DNA from: Oscillospiraceae bacterium
Lineage (GTDB): Bacteria > Bacillota > Clostridia > Oscillospirales > Oscillospiraceae
Assembly (NCBI GenBank): GCA_902799075.1
Contig: CADBYZ010000035.1
Coordinates: 1 to 33,583 of the forward strand
Direction of reading: 5' to 3'
Length of the DNA stretch: 33,583 bases
In this document: positions 1 through 8,065 of the stretch, piece by piece
How the letters are laid out: each line of letters starts with the position of its first letter
How positions within the stretch are numbered: the stretch's first letter is position 1
Made by a program: the position numbers and the translations under genes
The notes under the pieces: model-generated
What the model was told of the DNA's origin: nothing
What the model saw: only the letters and a program-made list of their open reading frames with translations
Databases searched by the model: none

Positions 1-1116
1 GGCATGGCCTATGCCGAAGAAGACACCATCAAGATCGGCTACATCGGTGACCTCTCCCAGGGCACGGCCCTGTGGGGCAACGCCGGCAAGTTCGGCGCGC
101 TGGAAGCGATCGAAGAGATCAACGCCGCCGGCGGCGTGCTGGGCGGCAAGAAGCTTGAGCTCGTCCCCATGGACGGCAAGGGCGACTCCGCTGACTCCGT
201 CAACGCCCTGCGCAAGCTCATCACCGATAACGGCATCGTCGCCGAGATCGGCACCAACTTCTCTTCCTGCAATATCCCGATGGCCTCCGTTGCCGACGAG
301 CTGAAGGTTCCCATCATCGGCACCGCCGCCTCCAATGAGCTCGTCACCATCGACGAGCAGGGCAAGCTGCATCCCTACTCCTTCCGTATGTGCTTCCTGG
401 ATGCCTACATCGGCACCGTTGTCGGCACCTATGCCACCAAGGACCTTGGCTTTACCAAGGGCGCTCTGTTCACCATCAACGGCGACACCAACTCCGAGGC
501 TGTCGGCCAGTTCATCGAGGACGCTTTCCTTGCCAACGGCGGTGAGCTCGTCGCCAAGGAGCAGTGCCAGAGCGGCGACCGTGAGTTCCGCGCTCAGCTC
601 GCCAAAATCAAGAGAGCCGATCCCGAGGTCATCTTCGTCGTTATGAACGACTATGCCATGAACGCGACCTTTGCCAAGCAGGCCCGCGAGATGGACATCA
701 AGTGCATGCTCCTCGGCCACGACGGCTGGGACTCCGACCAGCTTGCTGAGGAAGCCCAGGGCGCGCTCGACGGATGCCAGTTCGTCAGCCGTATCGGCTT
801 TGCCATGCCCGAGGCCCGCGAGTTCGGCGAGAAGATCGTTGCCAAGTACGGCGGCACCCTCGAGACCGAGTGCCTGTTCGGCCGTGACGGCGTGTACTGG
901 ATCGCCGACGCTATCGAACGTGCCGGCTCTGCCGATCCCACCGCGATCCGTGATGCCCTCGAGGCCACCGATGTCTACAACGGCCTGATCGGCCAGCTCG
1001 TCATGAACGCCGAGACCCACAACCCCGTCATGGCCTGCGAAGTCTTCGAGTTCCAGACCAACGACGGCGCGCATGTGAAGGTTCCCATCAAGACCGTCGA
1101 GGCTGTTACCGGCTGA
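1..1116 (+). CDS. livK: Branched-chain amino-acid ABC transporter substrate-binding protein (5' partial)
   Basis: Extracytoplasmic binding protein of a Liv-type importer that captures leucine, isoleucine, valine or related ligands and hands them to the LivHM channel. The window opens inside the gene: the visible frame runs from base 1, and AYA followed by EEDTIKIGYIG looks like the end of a signal peptide and the start of the mature protein. The rest, about 365 residues, has the type I periplasmic-binding fold (Peripla_BP_6): IKIGYIGDLS at the N-terminus, an AAGGVLGGKKLELV segment, and a GRDGVYWIADAIERAG helix late on. It is followed by a hairpin and then livH, the classic order. Real ligand specificity cannot be read from sequence. 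The ATG at base 4 is probably not the true start, since the signal peptide lies upstream of the window. Confidence 0.93.
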   Translation, partial: GMAYAEEDTIKIGYIGDLSQGTALWGNAGKFGALEAIEEINAAGGVLGGKKLELVPMDGKGDSADSVNALRKLITDNGIVAEIGTNFSSCNIPMASVADELKVPIIGTAASNELVTIDEQGKLHPYSFRMCFLDAYIGTVVGTYATKDLGFTKGALFTINGDTNSEAVGQFIEDAFLANGGELVAKEQCQSGDREFRAQLAKIKRADPEVIFVVMNDYAMNATFAKQAREMDIKCMLLGHDGWDSDQLAEEAQGALDGCQFVSRIGFAMPEAREFGEKIVAKYGGTLETECLFGRDGVYWIADAIERAGSADPTAIRDALEATDVYNGLIGQLVMNAETHNPVMACEVFEFQTNDGAHVKVPIKTVEAVTG

Positions 1117-1154
1117 TCATCCGCTGAAAGCATAACATTACGCAATTCCCAGAC

Positions 1155-1183
1155 AGAGGGGGAGGACTTGCTCCTCCCCCTCT
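1155..1183 (+). terminator. Intercistronic hairpin between livK and livH
   Basis: A perfect 12-bp stem (AGAGGGGGAGGA with TCCTCCCCCTCT) closes a 5-nt loop and is not followed by a T-run. Such a hairpin after a binding-protein gene typically stabilises the upstream message or lets only part of transcription pass, so that livK is made in excess of the membrane parts. That role is inferred. Confidence 0.7.
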
Positions 1184-1217
1184 CAAATTAGAGAGTTTGT
1201 AATAGGAGAGTAAACAT

Positions 1218-2090
1218 ATGTTCTTGCAACAGCTTATTACGGGAATCTCCATCGGCGGCATCTACGCGCTGCTCGCCACCGGGTATTCCCTGATCTACAG
1301 CTTGCTGGACTTCTCCAACTGGGCCCACGGCGAATTTGCCATGCTCGGCGCCTATGTGGCGATCGTGTTTGCCAACATGGTGGGCGTGCCGTTTCTGATC
1401 GCGGCTGTTCTCGGCGTGTGCGGCGCGGCACTGATCAGCTTTTTCTGCGAAAAGGTGGTCTATCGGCATATCCGCAGCACCGGTGCACCGAACATGTTCC
1501 TGATGATCGGCGCCATGGGCATGTCCACGATCTTCCAGCAGGTCGCAAACCTGGTCTTCACCGGCCAGTACCGCTCCTTCAAGTTTAAACTCCCCGTCAA
1601 CACCATTGAGATCGCGGGCGCCTACCTCGGCGTTCTGGACCTGATCAGCCTGGTGCTCACAGCGGTGATCCTCGTCTTCCTTATGTACCTCATCAACAAG
1701 ACCAAGTTCGGCCTGAACGTGCGCGCCATCGCCTGCAACGCAAACGCCGCCCGCGTTCTCGGCGTGCGTGTGGACCGTTCCATTGCCTCCGTGTTCCTGC
1801 TGGCAGGCTCCCTCGCGGGCGTAGCCGGCATCCTCTACGGTATGAAGTACAATGTCTTTCCCACCATGGGCAACATCGGCCTGAAGGCGTTCGTGGCCTC
1901 CGTGGTCGGCGGTCTCGGCAGCGTGCCCGGCGCCATCGTCGGCTCTCTGCTGCTGGGTGTGCTGGAGACCTTCGTCTCCGGCTATATCAGCTCCAGCCTG
2001 CGCGACTTCTTCTCCTTCGCTCTGCTGATCGTGCTGCTGCTCGTCAAGCCCAGCGGCCTGTTCGGCGTGGATGTCCAGGATAAGGCATAA
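1218..2090 (+). CDS. livH: Branched-chain amino-acid ABC transporter permease LivH
   Basis: One of the two membrane subunits of the Liv importer; it pairs with LivM to form the pore driven by LivG and LivF. The 290-residue product is almost entirely hydrophobic, with about eight transmembrane segments, and carries family signatures: the N-terminal QQLITGISIGGIYALLATGY, the conserved ARVLGVRVDR loop and a VVGGLGSVPGAIVGSLLLGV segment (the EAA-like coupling region). Length matches the family (about 290). The start ATG is preceded by GGAG at about 1205. It lies behind the hairpin that follows livK and 15 bp ahead of livM, so it belongs to the same operon. Confidence 0.95.
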   Translation: MFLQQLITGISIGGIYALLATGYSLIYSLLDFSNWAHGEFAMLGAYVAIVFANMVGVPFLIAAVLGVCGAALISFFCEKVVYRHIRSTGAPNMFLMIGAMGMSTIFQQVANLVFTGQYRSFKFKLPVNTIEIAGAYLGVLDLISLVLTAVILVFLMYLINKTKFGLNVRAIACNANAARVLGVRVDRSIASVFLLAGSLAGVAGILYGMKYNVFPTMGNIGLKAFVASVVGGLGSVPGAIVGSLLLGVLETFVSGYISSSLRDFFSFALLIVLLLVKPSGLFGVDVQDKA

Positions 2091-2105
2091 GGGGGGTGCG
2101 GCTGT

Positions 2106-3044
2106 ATGATTGAATTTTTCAACAACATCAACACCGGCATCTGCTCCTTCCTGCATATCAATTCCTACATACAGGGTGTCGTGGTGCTTTTGTGCATCAA
2201 CATCATCGCCATCCTCGGCATGGCGGTGCTGACCGGCTTTACCCGCCTCTTCTCCTTCGGAAACGCCGGCTTCATGGCCATCGGCGCGTACACCGCCGCC
2301 ATTTTGATCGTGCGCCATAATGTCAACTTCCTCATCGCCATGATCATCGGCGCGGCCTTCGCGGGCTTCATCGCCTTTCTGCTCGGCTCGCTCACACTCA
2401 AGCTCAAGGGCGACTACTTCCTGATTACCTGCCTGGGCTTCGGCGAATGCGTGCGCGTCCTGTTTAACTACTTCAAAAAGCTCACCGGCGGCTCGGCGGG
2501 CTTCCCCGGCATCCCGAATTATTCCAGCATGCTCTTTGCCGTGATCTGCGCGATCCTCGCGTTTTTCATCGCCTGGCGCTTCATCCACTCCAAGTACGGG
2601 CGAAACCTCACCTCCATCCGTGAAAACGAACTGGCGGCCGAGGCGGTCGGCATCAACGCCTTCCGCTACAAGAGGCTGAGCTTCACCTTCTCCGCGGTTT
2701 ACGCGGGCTGGGCGGGCGCCCTGTACGCGGGCTACATGATGTACATCGTGCCCACGAACTTCGCGCTCAACAAGTCCATCGAGCTCATCACCACCACCGT
2801 TATCGGCGGTCTCGGGTCACTCACCGGCTCGGTGCTCGGCGCCATGCTCGTCACCCTCCTGCCGGAGGTGTTCCGCTCCCTCTCCAACTACCGCATGCTG
2901 ATCTACGGCTTTGCCGTCGTGCTGATCATCATGTTCCGTCCCAACGGCCTCTACGGCTATAAGGAATTCTCGCTCAAGCGCACGATCGCCTGGTTCAAGA
3001 AGCTCTTCGGCGGCAAGGCGAAGGCCGGAAAGGAGGAAGCGTAA
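2106..3044 (+). CDS. livM: Branched-chain amino-acid ABC transporter permease LivM
   Basis: Second membrane subunit of the Liv importer. The 312-residue polytopic protein has the LivM hallmarks: an N-terminal block (ILGMAVLTGFTRLFSFGNAGFMAIGAY), a KLKGDYFLITCLGFGE segment, SIRENELAAEAVGIN in the coupling loop, and TTVIGGLGSLTGSVLGAM. It has a short Lys-rich C-terminal tail. The start lies 15 bp after livH behind a G-rich stretch that is a poor Shine-Dalgarno site. The stop TAA shares its last base with the livG ATG (TAATG), indicating translational coupling. Confidence 0.95.
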   Translation: MIEFFNNINTGICSFLHINSYIQGVVVLLCINIIAILGMAVLTGFTRLFSFGNAGFMAIGAYTAAILIVRHNVNFLIAMIIGAAFAGFIAFLLGSLTLKLKGDYFLITCLGFGECVRVLFNYFKKLTGGSAGFPGIPNYSSMLFAVICAILAFFIAWRFIHSKYGRNLTSIRENELAAEAVGINAFRYKRLSFTFSAVYAGWAGALYAGYMMYIVPTNFALNKSIELITTTVIGGLGSLTGSVLGAMLVTLLPEVFRSLSNYRMLIYGFAVVLIIMFRPNGLYGYKEFSLKRTIAWFKKLFGGKAKAGKEEA

Positions 3045-3892
3045 TGGAAGATCTTGAAAAAAGAGTAGCTGAACTCGAAGACAGGGTCACGATGCTGGGC
3101 TACAGGATTTCTGTCATGGAAAACCGCGACCCGGTGCTGGAGATGCAGAATGTGGAGAAGCACTTCGGCGGCGTGCATGCCATCGACAACTTCTCCGTCA
3201 AGATCGAGCAGGGCCAGATCCACGGCCTCATCGGCCCGAACGGCGCCGGCAAGACCACCATCTTCAACAATATCACCGGCATCTACGCCCCCGACGCCGG
3301 CAAGATCCTCTTCCGCGGCTATGATATCACCGGCTCCTCGCCCCACAGGGTCGCACAGCTCGGCATCGGCCGCACCTTCCAGAATATCCGCCTGTTTTCA
3401 AACCTCTCGGTCATGGATAATGTCATCATCGCAAGCGGCATGGACGCGACCTACAATCTTGCGGAGGCCATCTTCCACAACAAGAACTACAGGCGCCGCG
3501 AGCAGCACCTGCAGGACAAGGCCATGCACTTACTTGAGATCGTGGGCCTGCAGGACAAGGCAAACGAGCGGGCAAGCGCTCTGCCTTACGGCCATCAGCG
3601 CAAGCTGGAGATCGCCCGTGCCATGGCGCTCGAGCCCAAGCTCCTGCTTTTGGACGAGCCGGCGGCCGGCATGAACGCGGACGAATCCATGGAACTGGTC
3701 GATTTCGTACAGGAGATCCGCAGCCGCTTCAAGATCACCATCCTCATGATCGAGCACCACATGGATGTCGTCTCCAACCTCTGTGACTACTGCACGGTGC
3801 TGAACTTCGGCAAGACCCTGGCCGTCGGCACCCCCGCCGAGGTCAAGAGCAATCCGGAGGTCATCCGCGCCTATCTGGGAGGGACTGAATAA
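3044..3892 (+). CDS. livG: Branched-chain amino-acid ABC transporter ATPase LivG, with N-terminal coiled-coil extension
   Basis: Cytoplasmic ATPase of the Liv importer. Walker A GPNGAGKTT is at residues 64-72, the signature-like ALPYGHQRKLEIARAMA and Walker B LLLLDEPAAGMN follow, and the H-loop is in MIEHHMD; the YGHQR form of the signature is usual for LivG. The protein has 282 residues against about 255 for the family. The surplus is a charged heptad-like N-terminus (residues 1-30, MEDLEKRVAELEDRV and on) predicted to form a short coiled coil before the ABC domain starts at about residue 31. The start is fixed by the TAATG overlap with livM, and the extension lies in frame directly behind an upstream GGAGG, so it is likely translated. 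Its job is unknown. Confidence 0.94.
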   Translation: MEDLEKRVAELEDRVTMLGYRISVMENRDPVLEMQNVEKHFGGVHAIDNFSVKIEQGQIHGLIGPNGAGKTTIFNNITGIYAPDAGKILFRGYDITGSSPHRVAQLGIGRTFQNIRLFSNLSVMDNVIIASGMDATYNLAEAIFHNKNYRRREQHLQDKAMHLLEIVGLQDKANERASALPYGHQRKLEIARAMALEPKLLLLDEPAAGMNADESMELVDFVQEIRSRFKITILMIEHHMDVVSNLCDYCTVLNFGKTLAVGTPAEVKSNPEVIRAYLGGTE

Positions 3893-4602
3893 TGGCTGTA
3901 TTGTTGAAAGTTGAAAACCTGAAAGCGGCCTACGGCGGCATTCATGCTCTGCGCGGCGTGTCATTGCAGGTGGAGGAGGGGGAGATCGTCTCCGTCCTCG
4001 GCGCAAACGGCGCGGGAAAGTCCACACTTTTAAAGTGCATCTCCGCTGTCATGAAGCGTGTAGAGGGCGACATCGAATTTGACGGCAAGCCCATCTCCAA
4101 CAAGCCCTATGAGATCGTGGAGGCGGGACTTGTTCAGGTCCCGGAGGCCCGGCAGATCTTCGCCAAGCTCACGGTGGAGGAAAACCTTCGTGTCGGCGCG
4201 GGCAACCGCAAGGATGCCGACGGGATAAAAAAGGACTTTGAGCGCGTCTACGCCATGTTCCCCCGCCTCAAGGAGCGCGAGAAGCAGTACGGCGGCCTCC
4301 TGTCCGGCGGCGAGCAGCAGATGCTTGCCATCGCCCGCGGCATCATGGCAAAGCCCAAGCTCATGATGTTTGACGAGCCGTCCCTCGGCCTTGCGCCCGT
4401 GATCGTTACACAGATGTTCGAGGCAATCAAGGGGCTGAACAAGGAGGGCATTTCCATTCTGCTTATCGAGCAGAACGCGAACAAGGCCCTGCAGATTTCC
4501 GACCACGCCTACATCATGCAGACCGGCCTTGTGGTGCGCAGCGGCACCGGCAAGGAGCTGCTGGCGGATGATACCCTCAGCGCCGCTTATCTCGGCGAAT
4601 AA
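3892..4602 (+). CDS. livF: Branched-chain amino-acid ABC transporter ATPase LivF
   Basis: Second ATPase of the Liv importer, forming a heterodimer with LivG. The 236-residue product shows Walker A GANGAGKST, signature LLSGGEQQMLAIAR, Walker B LMMFDEPSLGLAP and the LivF-typical LLIEQNAN, where Gln replaces the switch His seen in most ABC ATPases. It overlaps the livG stop by one base (TAATG) and is the last gene of the operon; a strong intrinsic terminator follows 18 bp downstream. Length and motifs are normal for the family. Confidence 0.95.
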   Translation: MAVLLKVENLKAAYGGIHALRGVSLQVEEGEIVSVLGANGAGKSTLLKCISAVMKRVEGDIEFDGKPISNKPYEIVEAGLVQVPEARQIFAKLTVEENLRVGAGNRKDADGIKKDFERVYAMFPRLKEREKQYGGLLSGGEQQMLAIARGIMAKPKLMMFDEPSLGLAPVIVTQMFEAIKGLNKEGISILLIEQNANKALQISDHAYIMQTGLVVRSGTGKELLADDTLSAAYLGE

Positions 4603-4619
4603 GCGTGACCAAAACCCAA

Positions 4620-4656
4620 AACAGGAGCTGCGATTTCTCGCGGCCCCTGTTTTTTC
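4620..4656 (+). terminator. Intrinsic terminator of the liv operon
   Basis: A 14-bp stem (AACAGGAGCTGCGA with TCGCGGCCCCTGTT, one mismatch and one wobble) with a TTTC loop runs into a T-run. It ends the liv operon and separates it from the next promoter. Confidence 0.9.
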
Positions 4657-4683
4657 TGTCTGTGAAAGATTATCAGGTTTTTA

Positions 4684-4712
4684 TTGACAGATTTCGGTGA
4701 AATAAGTAAAAT
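4684..4712 (+). promoter_or_regulatory. Sigma-A-type promoter for the methionine gamma-lyase unit
   Basis: TTGACA (4684-4689), a 17-bp spacer and TAAAAT (4707-4712) form a near-consensus promoter about 60 bp ahead of the gene start. The leader is AT-rich, and I see no riboswitch or T-box structure in it. Confidence 0.8.
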
Positions 4713-4775
4713 ATACAAGTCAATTTAATTTTTATGCCTGAACAGCATTGACCGGGCAAAACGGAGGAACACAGC

Positions 4776-5969
4776 ATGAGCAAGGAAAACCACGGCTTCA
4801 CCACGACGGCCATTCACGGCCACAGCATCAAGGACACAAACGGCGCGCTGATCACGCCGATCTATAATTCATCCACCTTTATTTTCGATTCCACTGCCCA
4901 GGGCGCGGCGCGTTTCGCGCTGGAGGAGCCTGGCTATATTTATGCCCGTCTCGGCAACCCCACCTGCACCGCCGTGGAGGAGACGCTTGCAAAGCTCGAG
5001 GGCGGCGAGGCCGGGCTTATCACTGTCTCCGGCATGGGCGCCATCACCGCCACGATCTGGACCTGCATCTCGGCAGGGGAGGAGATCGTCGCCGACAAGA
5101 CCCTCTACGGCTGCACCTTCGAGTTTTTTGAGCACCACCTGAGCCGCTTCGGCGTCAAGGTGCACTTCATCGAGATGACCAATGAGGACGAGCTTCGCGC
5201 GGCCCTCAACGACAAGACCCGTATCGTCTACCTCGAGACCCCGGCAAACCCCAACCTCAAGATCACCGATATTGAAAAGACCGCGAAGATCGCCCACGAC
5301 TATAACCCCGCCATCAAGGTCATCTGCGACAACACCTTCTGCTCTCCCTACATCCAGCGCCCGCTGGAGCTGGGCGCGGACATCGTCGTTCACTCTGCCA
5401 CGAAGTACATCAACGGCCACGGCGACCTGCTGGCCGGTGTCGTCGTCAGCGACGCGGAGACTATCAACAACATCCGCCTCATCGGCATCAAGGACATGAC
5501 CGGTGCCTTCATGCCCGCAAACGAAGCCTACCTCGTGGCCCGCGGCCTCAAGACGCTGGAGATCCGCATGCAGCGCCACTGCGACAGCGCCATGAAAGTG
5601 GCACAGTATCTCAAGACCTGTGACAAGGTGGAGAAGGTCTATTATCCCGGCCTTGAGGAGCACGAAGGCCACGAGATCGCCAAAAAGCAGATGCACGGCA
5701 TGTACGGCGGCATGGTCAGCTTCGTTGTCAAGGGCGGGCGTGCGAAGGCGGCGGTCGTTGCCGACAGCGTAAAGGTCGCCACCCTCGCCGTCTCCCTCGG
5801 CGCGGCCGAGACCCTTATTGAGCATCCGGGCTCCATGACCCACTCCCCCTACACCGAGGAGGAGCTGGAGGCCGCGAACATCGCCCCGGGGCTTATCCGC
5901 TTCTCCGTGGGCCTGGAAAACCCCGAGGATATCATCGCCGACCTCAAGCAGGCTTTTGAGAAGATTTAA
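4776..5969 (+). CDS. megL: Methionine gamma-lyase (PLP-dependent Cys/Met metabolism enzyme)
   Basis: Cytoplasmic PLP enzyme that splits L-methionine into methanethiol, ammonia and 2-oxobutyrate; related family members use cystathionine or O-acetylhomoserine. The 397-residue length fits. Residues that favour the lyase are Tyr111 and Cys113 in TLYGCTFEFF (Cys here is a methionine gamma-lyase hallmark), the PLP-binding Lys210 in HSATKYINGHGD, the cofactor Asp in CDNTFCSPYIQRP and the phosphate-binding SGMGAI loop. The start ATG has a good GGAGG at 4763-4767. A GNAT gene follows 3 bp after the stop, so the two are co-transcribed. The link implies methionine or sulfur-amino-acid catabolism with methanethiol release. 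Cystathionine gamma-lyase is the main alternative, but the Cys113 context argues against it. Confidence 0.88.
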   Translation: MSKENHGFTTTAIHGHSIKDTNGALITPIYNSSTFIFDSTAQGAARFALEEPGYIYARLGNPTCTAVEETLAKLEGGEAGLITVSGMGAITATIWTCISAGEEIVADKTLYGCTFEFFEHHLSRFGVKVHFIEMTNEDELRAALNDKTRIVYLETPANPNLKITDIEKTAKIAHDYNPAIKVICDNTFCSPYIQRPLELGADIVVHSATKYINGHGDLLAGVVVSDAETINNIRLIGIKDMTGAFMPANEAYLVARGLKTLEIRMQRHCDSAMKVAQYLKTCDKVEKVYYPGLEEHEGHEIAKKQMHGMYGGMVSFVVKGGRAKAAVVADSVKVATLAVSLGAAETLIEHPGSMTHSPYTEEELEAANIAPGLIRFSVGLENPEDIIADLKQAFEKI

Positions 5970-5972
5970 GCC

Positions 5973-6494
5973 ATGATACGCAAAGCGACAGCCGAAGACC
6001 TTGACGCCGTGGAGGCCCTGTACGATGGGATCCACGACGCCGAGGAGCGGGGGAGCATCACCACCGGCTGGCTGAGAGGCATCTATCCCGTACGGGCGAC
6101 AGCCGAGGCGGCAATCGCGCGGGATGAGCTTTTCGTCATGATCGAGGACGGAAAGCTCATCGGCGCCGCCGTCATCAATCAGTTCCAGGTGGACGTATAC
6201 GAGGGCGCGGCCTGGGAGTACCCGGCTTCCCCTGATGAGGTCTGCGTCCTGCACACGCTGGTCATCTCACCGTCGGCATCCGGAAAGGGCTTCGGCAGCG
6301 CGTTCGTGCGGTACTATGAGGACCATGCCCGCGCTCATGGCTGCCTGGAGCTTCGCATGGACACCAACGCGAGAAACCGCGCCGCAAGATGCCTCTACGC
6401 AAAGCTCGGCTACAGGGAGCTCGGCACCGTGCCCACCGTCTTCAACGGCATCCCGGGTGTGCAGCTCGTCCTGCTGGAAAAGCATCTGGCTTAA
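5973..6494 (+). CDS. GNAT family N-acetyltransferase
   Basis: Probable acetyl-CoA-dependent N-acetyltransferase, substrate unknown. The 173-residue product shows the GNAT core: an N-terminal IRKATAEDLDAVEALYDGI helix, the beta-4 strand VCVLHTLVISPSASGKGFGSAFV with the pyrophosphate-binding SGKGFG loop, and a C-terminal NRAARCLYAKLGYRELG motif. It starts 3 bp after the methionine gamma-lyase stop with no clear Shine-Dalgarno site of its own, so translational coupling is likely. A hairpin follows the stop. Confidence 0.85.
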   Translation: MIRKATAEDLDAVEALYDGIHDAEERGSITTGWLRGIYPVRATAEAAIARDELFVMIEDGKLIGAAVINQFQVDVYEGAAWEYPASPDEVCVLHTLVISPSASGKGFGSAFVRYYEDHARAHGCLELRMDTNARNRAARCLYAKLGYRELGTVPTVFNGIPGVQLVLLEKHLA

Positions 6495-6509
6495 CGAAAC
6501 AGAAAACCA

Positions 6510-6538
6510 CGCCCTGCGTATAATCAGTACGCGGGGCG
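6510..6538 (+). terminator. Hairpin after the megL-GNAT pair
   Basis: An 11-bp stem (CGCCCTGCGTA with TACGCGGGGCG, one wobble) with a 7-nt loop lies 15 bp after the GNAT stop. The T-run is weak, so termination may be inefficient. Confidence 0.55.
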
Positions 6539-6637
6539 CATATCATTTCCCGCTGAAACGGGGAACCGAGGGAAAAGAAAATCAAACACGATGTGAAGCC
6601 AGGCACAAATTCTCTGCCCTCTTCGGCAAAAGAAGTG

Positions 6638-6692
6638 TTGACAACAAAAAACCGCTTTTGGGAGTTGACAACCTTCTGATGTTGTGTATAAT
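6638..6692 (+). promoter_or_regulatory. Promoter with repeated TTGACAAC boxes ahead of the Cys-peptide/radical SAM pair
   Basis: TTGACA (6665-6670), a 16-bp spacer and a perfect TATAAT (6687-6692) make a strong promoter. The octamer TTGACAAC occurs at 6638-6645 and again at 6665-6672, 27 bp apart, the second copy covering the -35 box. Two CAATTG palindromes lie just downstream (6701-6706 and 6711-6716). The paired boxes may be a regulator site; this is inference. Confidence 0.75.
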
Positions 6693-6773
6693 AGAAATAT
6701 CAATTGAACACAATTGAAAAGAGCTAAATTGAATTACGTGAAATGAACGCTTGCTGAAAGGAAGTCAACTGTC

Positions 6774-6932
6774 ATGTACACTGTCAAAAAAATCATGAAT
6801 GCCATCATTCGCTGTCTCGCCGTCTGCTGCGGCGTGTTCCTGATCATCCACTGCCGTGTCATCGCCGCCTGCCTTACCGGCATTGAAATGCCCGAAGCTC
6901 CCGCGTGGCACAAACGCTGCTTCCATTGCTGA
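6774..6932 (+). CDS. Small Cys-rich membrane peptide (52 aa), possible radical SAM partner or substrate
   Basis: Not matched to a family. An ATG with AAAGGAAG 9 bp upstream (6757-6764) opens a 52-residue frame ending in TGA at 6930-6932. The peptide has a short basic N-terminus (MYTVKKIMN), a hydrophobic stretch over residues 10-35 that could span the membrane, and a polar tail ending KRCFHC. It contains seven cysteines (residues 14, 18, 19, 27, 33, 49, 52), far more than expected by chance. It is the first gene after a strong promoter and lies 17 bp ahead of a radical SAM enzyme with its own ribosome-binding site. Position and size would suit a precursor peptide for the enzyme, but it could equally be a membrane anchor or metal-binding partner. 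Coding status is inferred from the ribosome-binding site, promoter and tight spacing. Confidence 0.6.
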   Translation: MYTVKKIMNAIIRCLAVCCGVFLIIHCRVIAACLTGIEMPEAPAWHKRCFHC

Positions 6933-6949
6933 ACAGGGGGGATCGCGCA

Positions 6950-8059
6950 ATGAGCCGGATCGATGAAAGCTTTGACATACAGGCATACATGACAAAGGGT
7001 GTGGAAAACGTCGTAGCCGACGCCCTGAAGGCCACCTTCAAGGACCCCAGGGAGAGTGCCTTCATGCTGAAATTCGCCGCGGCCAGTGTGGCTGCCTCCA
7101 AGAAGCGCCGGGAGGCGGAAGACAGAGGCGAACACATTCCGCCTTTTCTGATCGCCAGCATCACCAGCCAGTGCAATCTGCACTGTGCGGGCTGCTACTC
7201 CCGCTGCAACAACGCCACCGTGGACGCAGTTCCTGTCGAGCAGCTCACGGATGCCGAATGGCTTCGGATCTTTGACGAGGCCGATGAGCTTGGCATCAGC
7301 TTCATCCTGCTTGCGGGCGGTGAGCCGATGCTCCGCCGGGACATTATCGAGGCCGCCGGGAAAAAGCCCAATATCCTGTTCCCCATCTTCACCAACGGCA
7401 CCTTTATCGACAAGCGCTACTTCGAGCTTTTCGACCGCTGCCGCAACCTGATCCCCATCATGAGCATCGAGGGGGAGAAGGAGATCACCGACGCTCGCCG
7501 CGGCAAGGGTGTGTACGACAGCCTCATCCGCAGCATGGATGAGTTTAAGCGCCGCGGCCTGATCTTCGGCGCTTCCGTCACGGTGACGACGCAGAACATC
7601 AGGGAGGTCAGCTCCGACGCTTTTCTTAAAAAGCTGTCGGACCGTGGTTGCAAGGTCGTGGTTTTCGTGGAATTTGTGCCCGTAACCGACGAGAGCAGAG
7701 AGCTTGCCCCCGGCGATGCAGAGCGCGAATATCTGCGCGACGAGATCGAGAGACTGCGTGCCGAGCACCCGGAGATGGTCTACATATCCTTCCCCGGCGA
7801 CGAGAAGAGCTCGGGCGGCTGCGTTGCGGCCGGGCGCGGCTTTTTCCACATCAACTCCCATGGCGGCGCGGAGCCCTGCCCCTTCTCACCCTATTCGGAT
7901 GTGAACGTCAAAAACAGCTCCCTGCGTGAGGCGCTGCACTCCCCGCTGTTCACAGCTCTCAGAAGCGGCGACATCCTGCTCGACGACCACGAGGGCGGCT
8001 GCGTTCTTTACGAAAAGCGTGCCCAGGTGGAGGCGCTGCTCGCCGGTCAGCCGGTATAA
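6950..8059 (+). CDS. Radical SAM protein with C-terminal twitch/SPASM-like Cys cluster
   Basis: Radical SAM enzyme of unknown substrate. With the ATG at 6950 (GGGGGG about 8 bp upstream) it has 369 residues. The 4Fe-4S motif CNLHCAGC gives Cys75, Cys79 and Cys82 (CxxxCxxC); LLAGGEPMLRRD (residues 120-131) is the GGEP SAM-binding motif. Cys291 in SSGGCVAAGRG, Cys310 in GGAEPCPFSPYSDVN and Cys351 in EGGCVLYEK lie in a region laid out like the twitch/SPASM domain of peptide-modifying and MoaA-like enzymes, suggesting an auxiliary iron-sulfur cluster. A longer GTG-started frame from 6905 overlaps the preceding small gene and lacks a ribosome-binding site. It is co-transcribed with the Cys-rich peptide gene and closed by a strong terminator; no transporter or protease is adjacent. 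Confidence 0.88.
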   Translation: MSRIDESFDIQAYMTKGVENVVADALKATFKDPRESAFMLKFAAASVAASKKRREAEDRGEHIPPFLIASITSQCNLHCAGCYSRCNNATVDAVPVEQLTDAEWLRIFDEADELGISFILLAGGEPMLRRDIIEAAGKKPNILFPIFTNGTFIDKRYFELFDRCRNLIPIMSIEGEKEITDARRGKGVYDSLIRSMDEFKRRGLIFGASVTVTTQNIREVSSDAFLKKLSDRGCKVVVFVEFVPVTDESRELAPGDAEREYLRDEIERLRAEHPEMVYISFPGDEKSSGGCVAAGRGFFHINSHGGAEPCPFSPYSDVNVKNSSLREALHSPLFTALRSGDILLDDHEGGCVLYEKRAQVEALLAGQPV

Positions 8060-8065
8060 TAAAAG

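Noticed and set aside
1188-2588. Minus-strand 466-codon frame across livH and livM
   Set aside because: Acidic, Gly/His/Ala-rich shadow of hydrophobic permease genes; no family features.
4657-4775. Riboswitch (SAM or T-box) ahead of methionine gamma-lyase
   Set aside because: The leader is only about 60 nt, AT-rich and without the paired stems or a T-box sequence.
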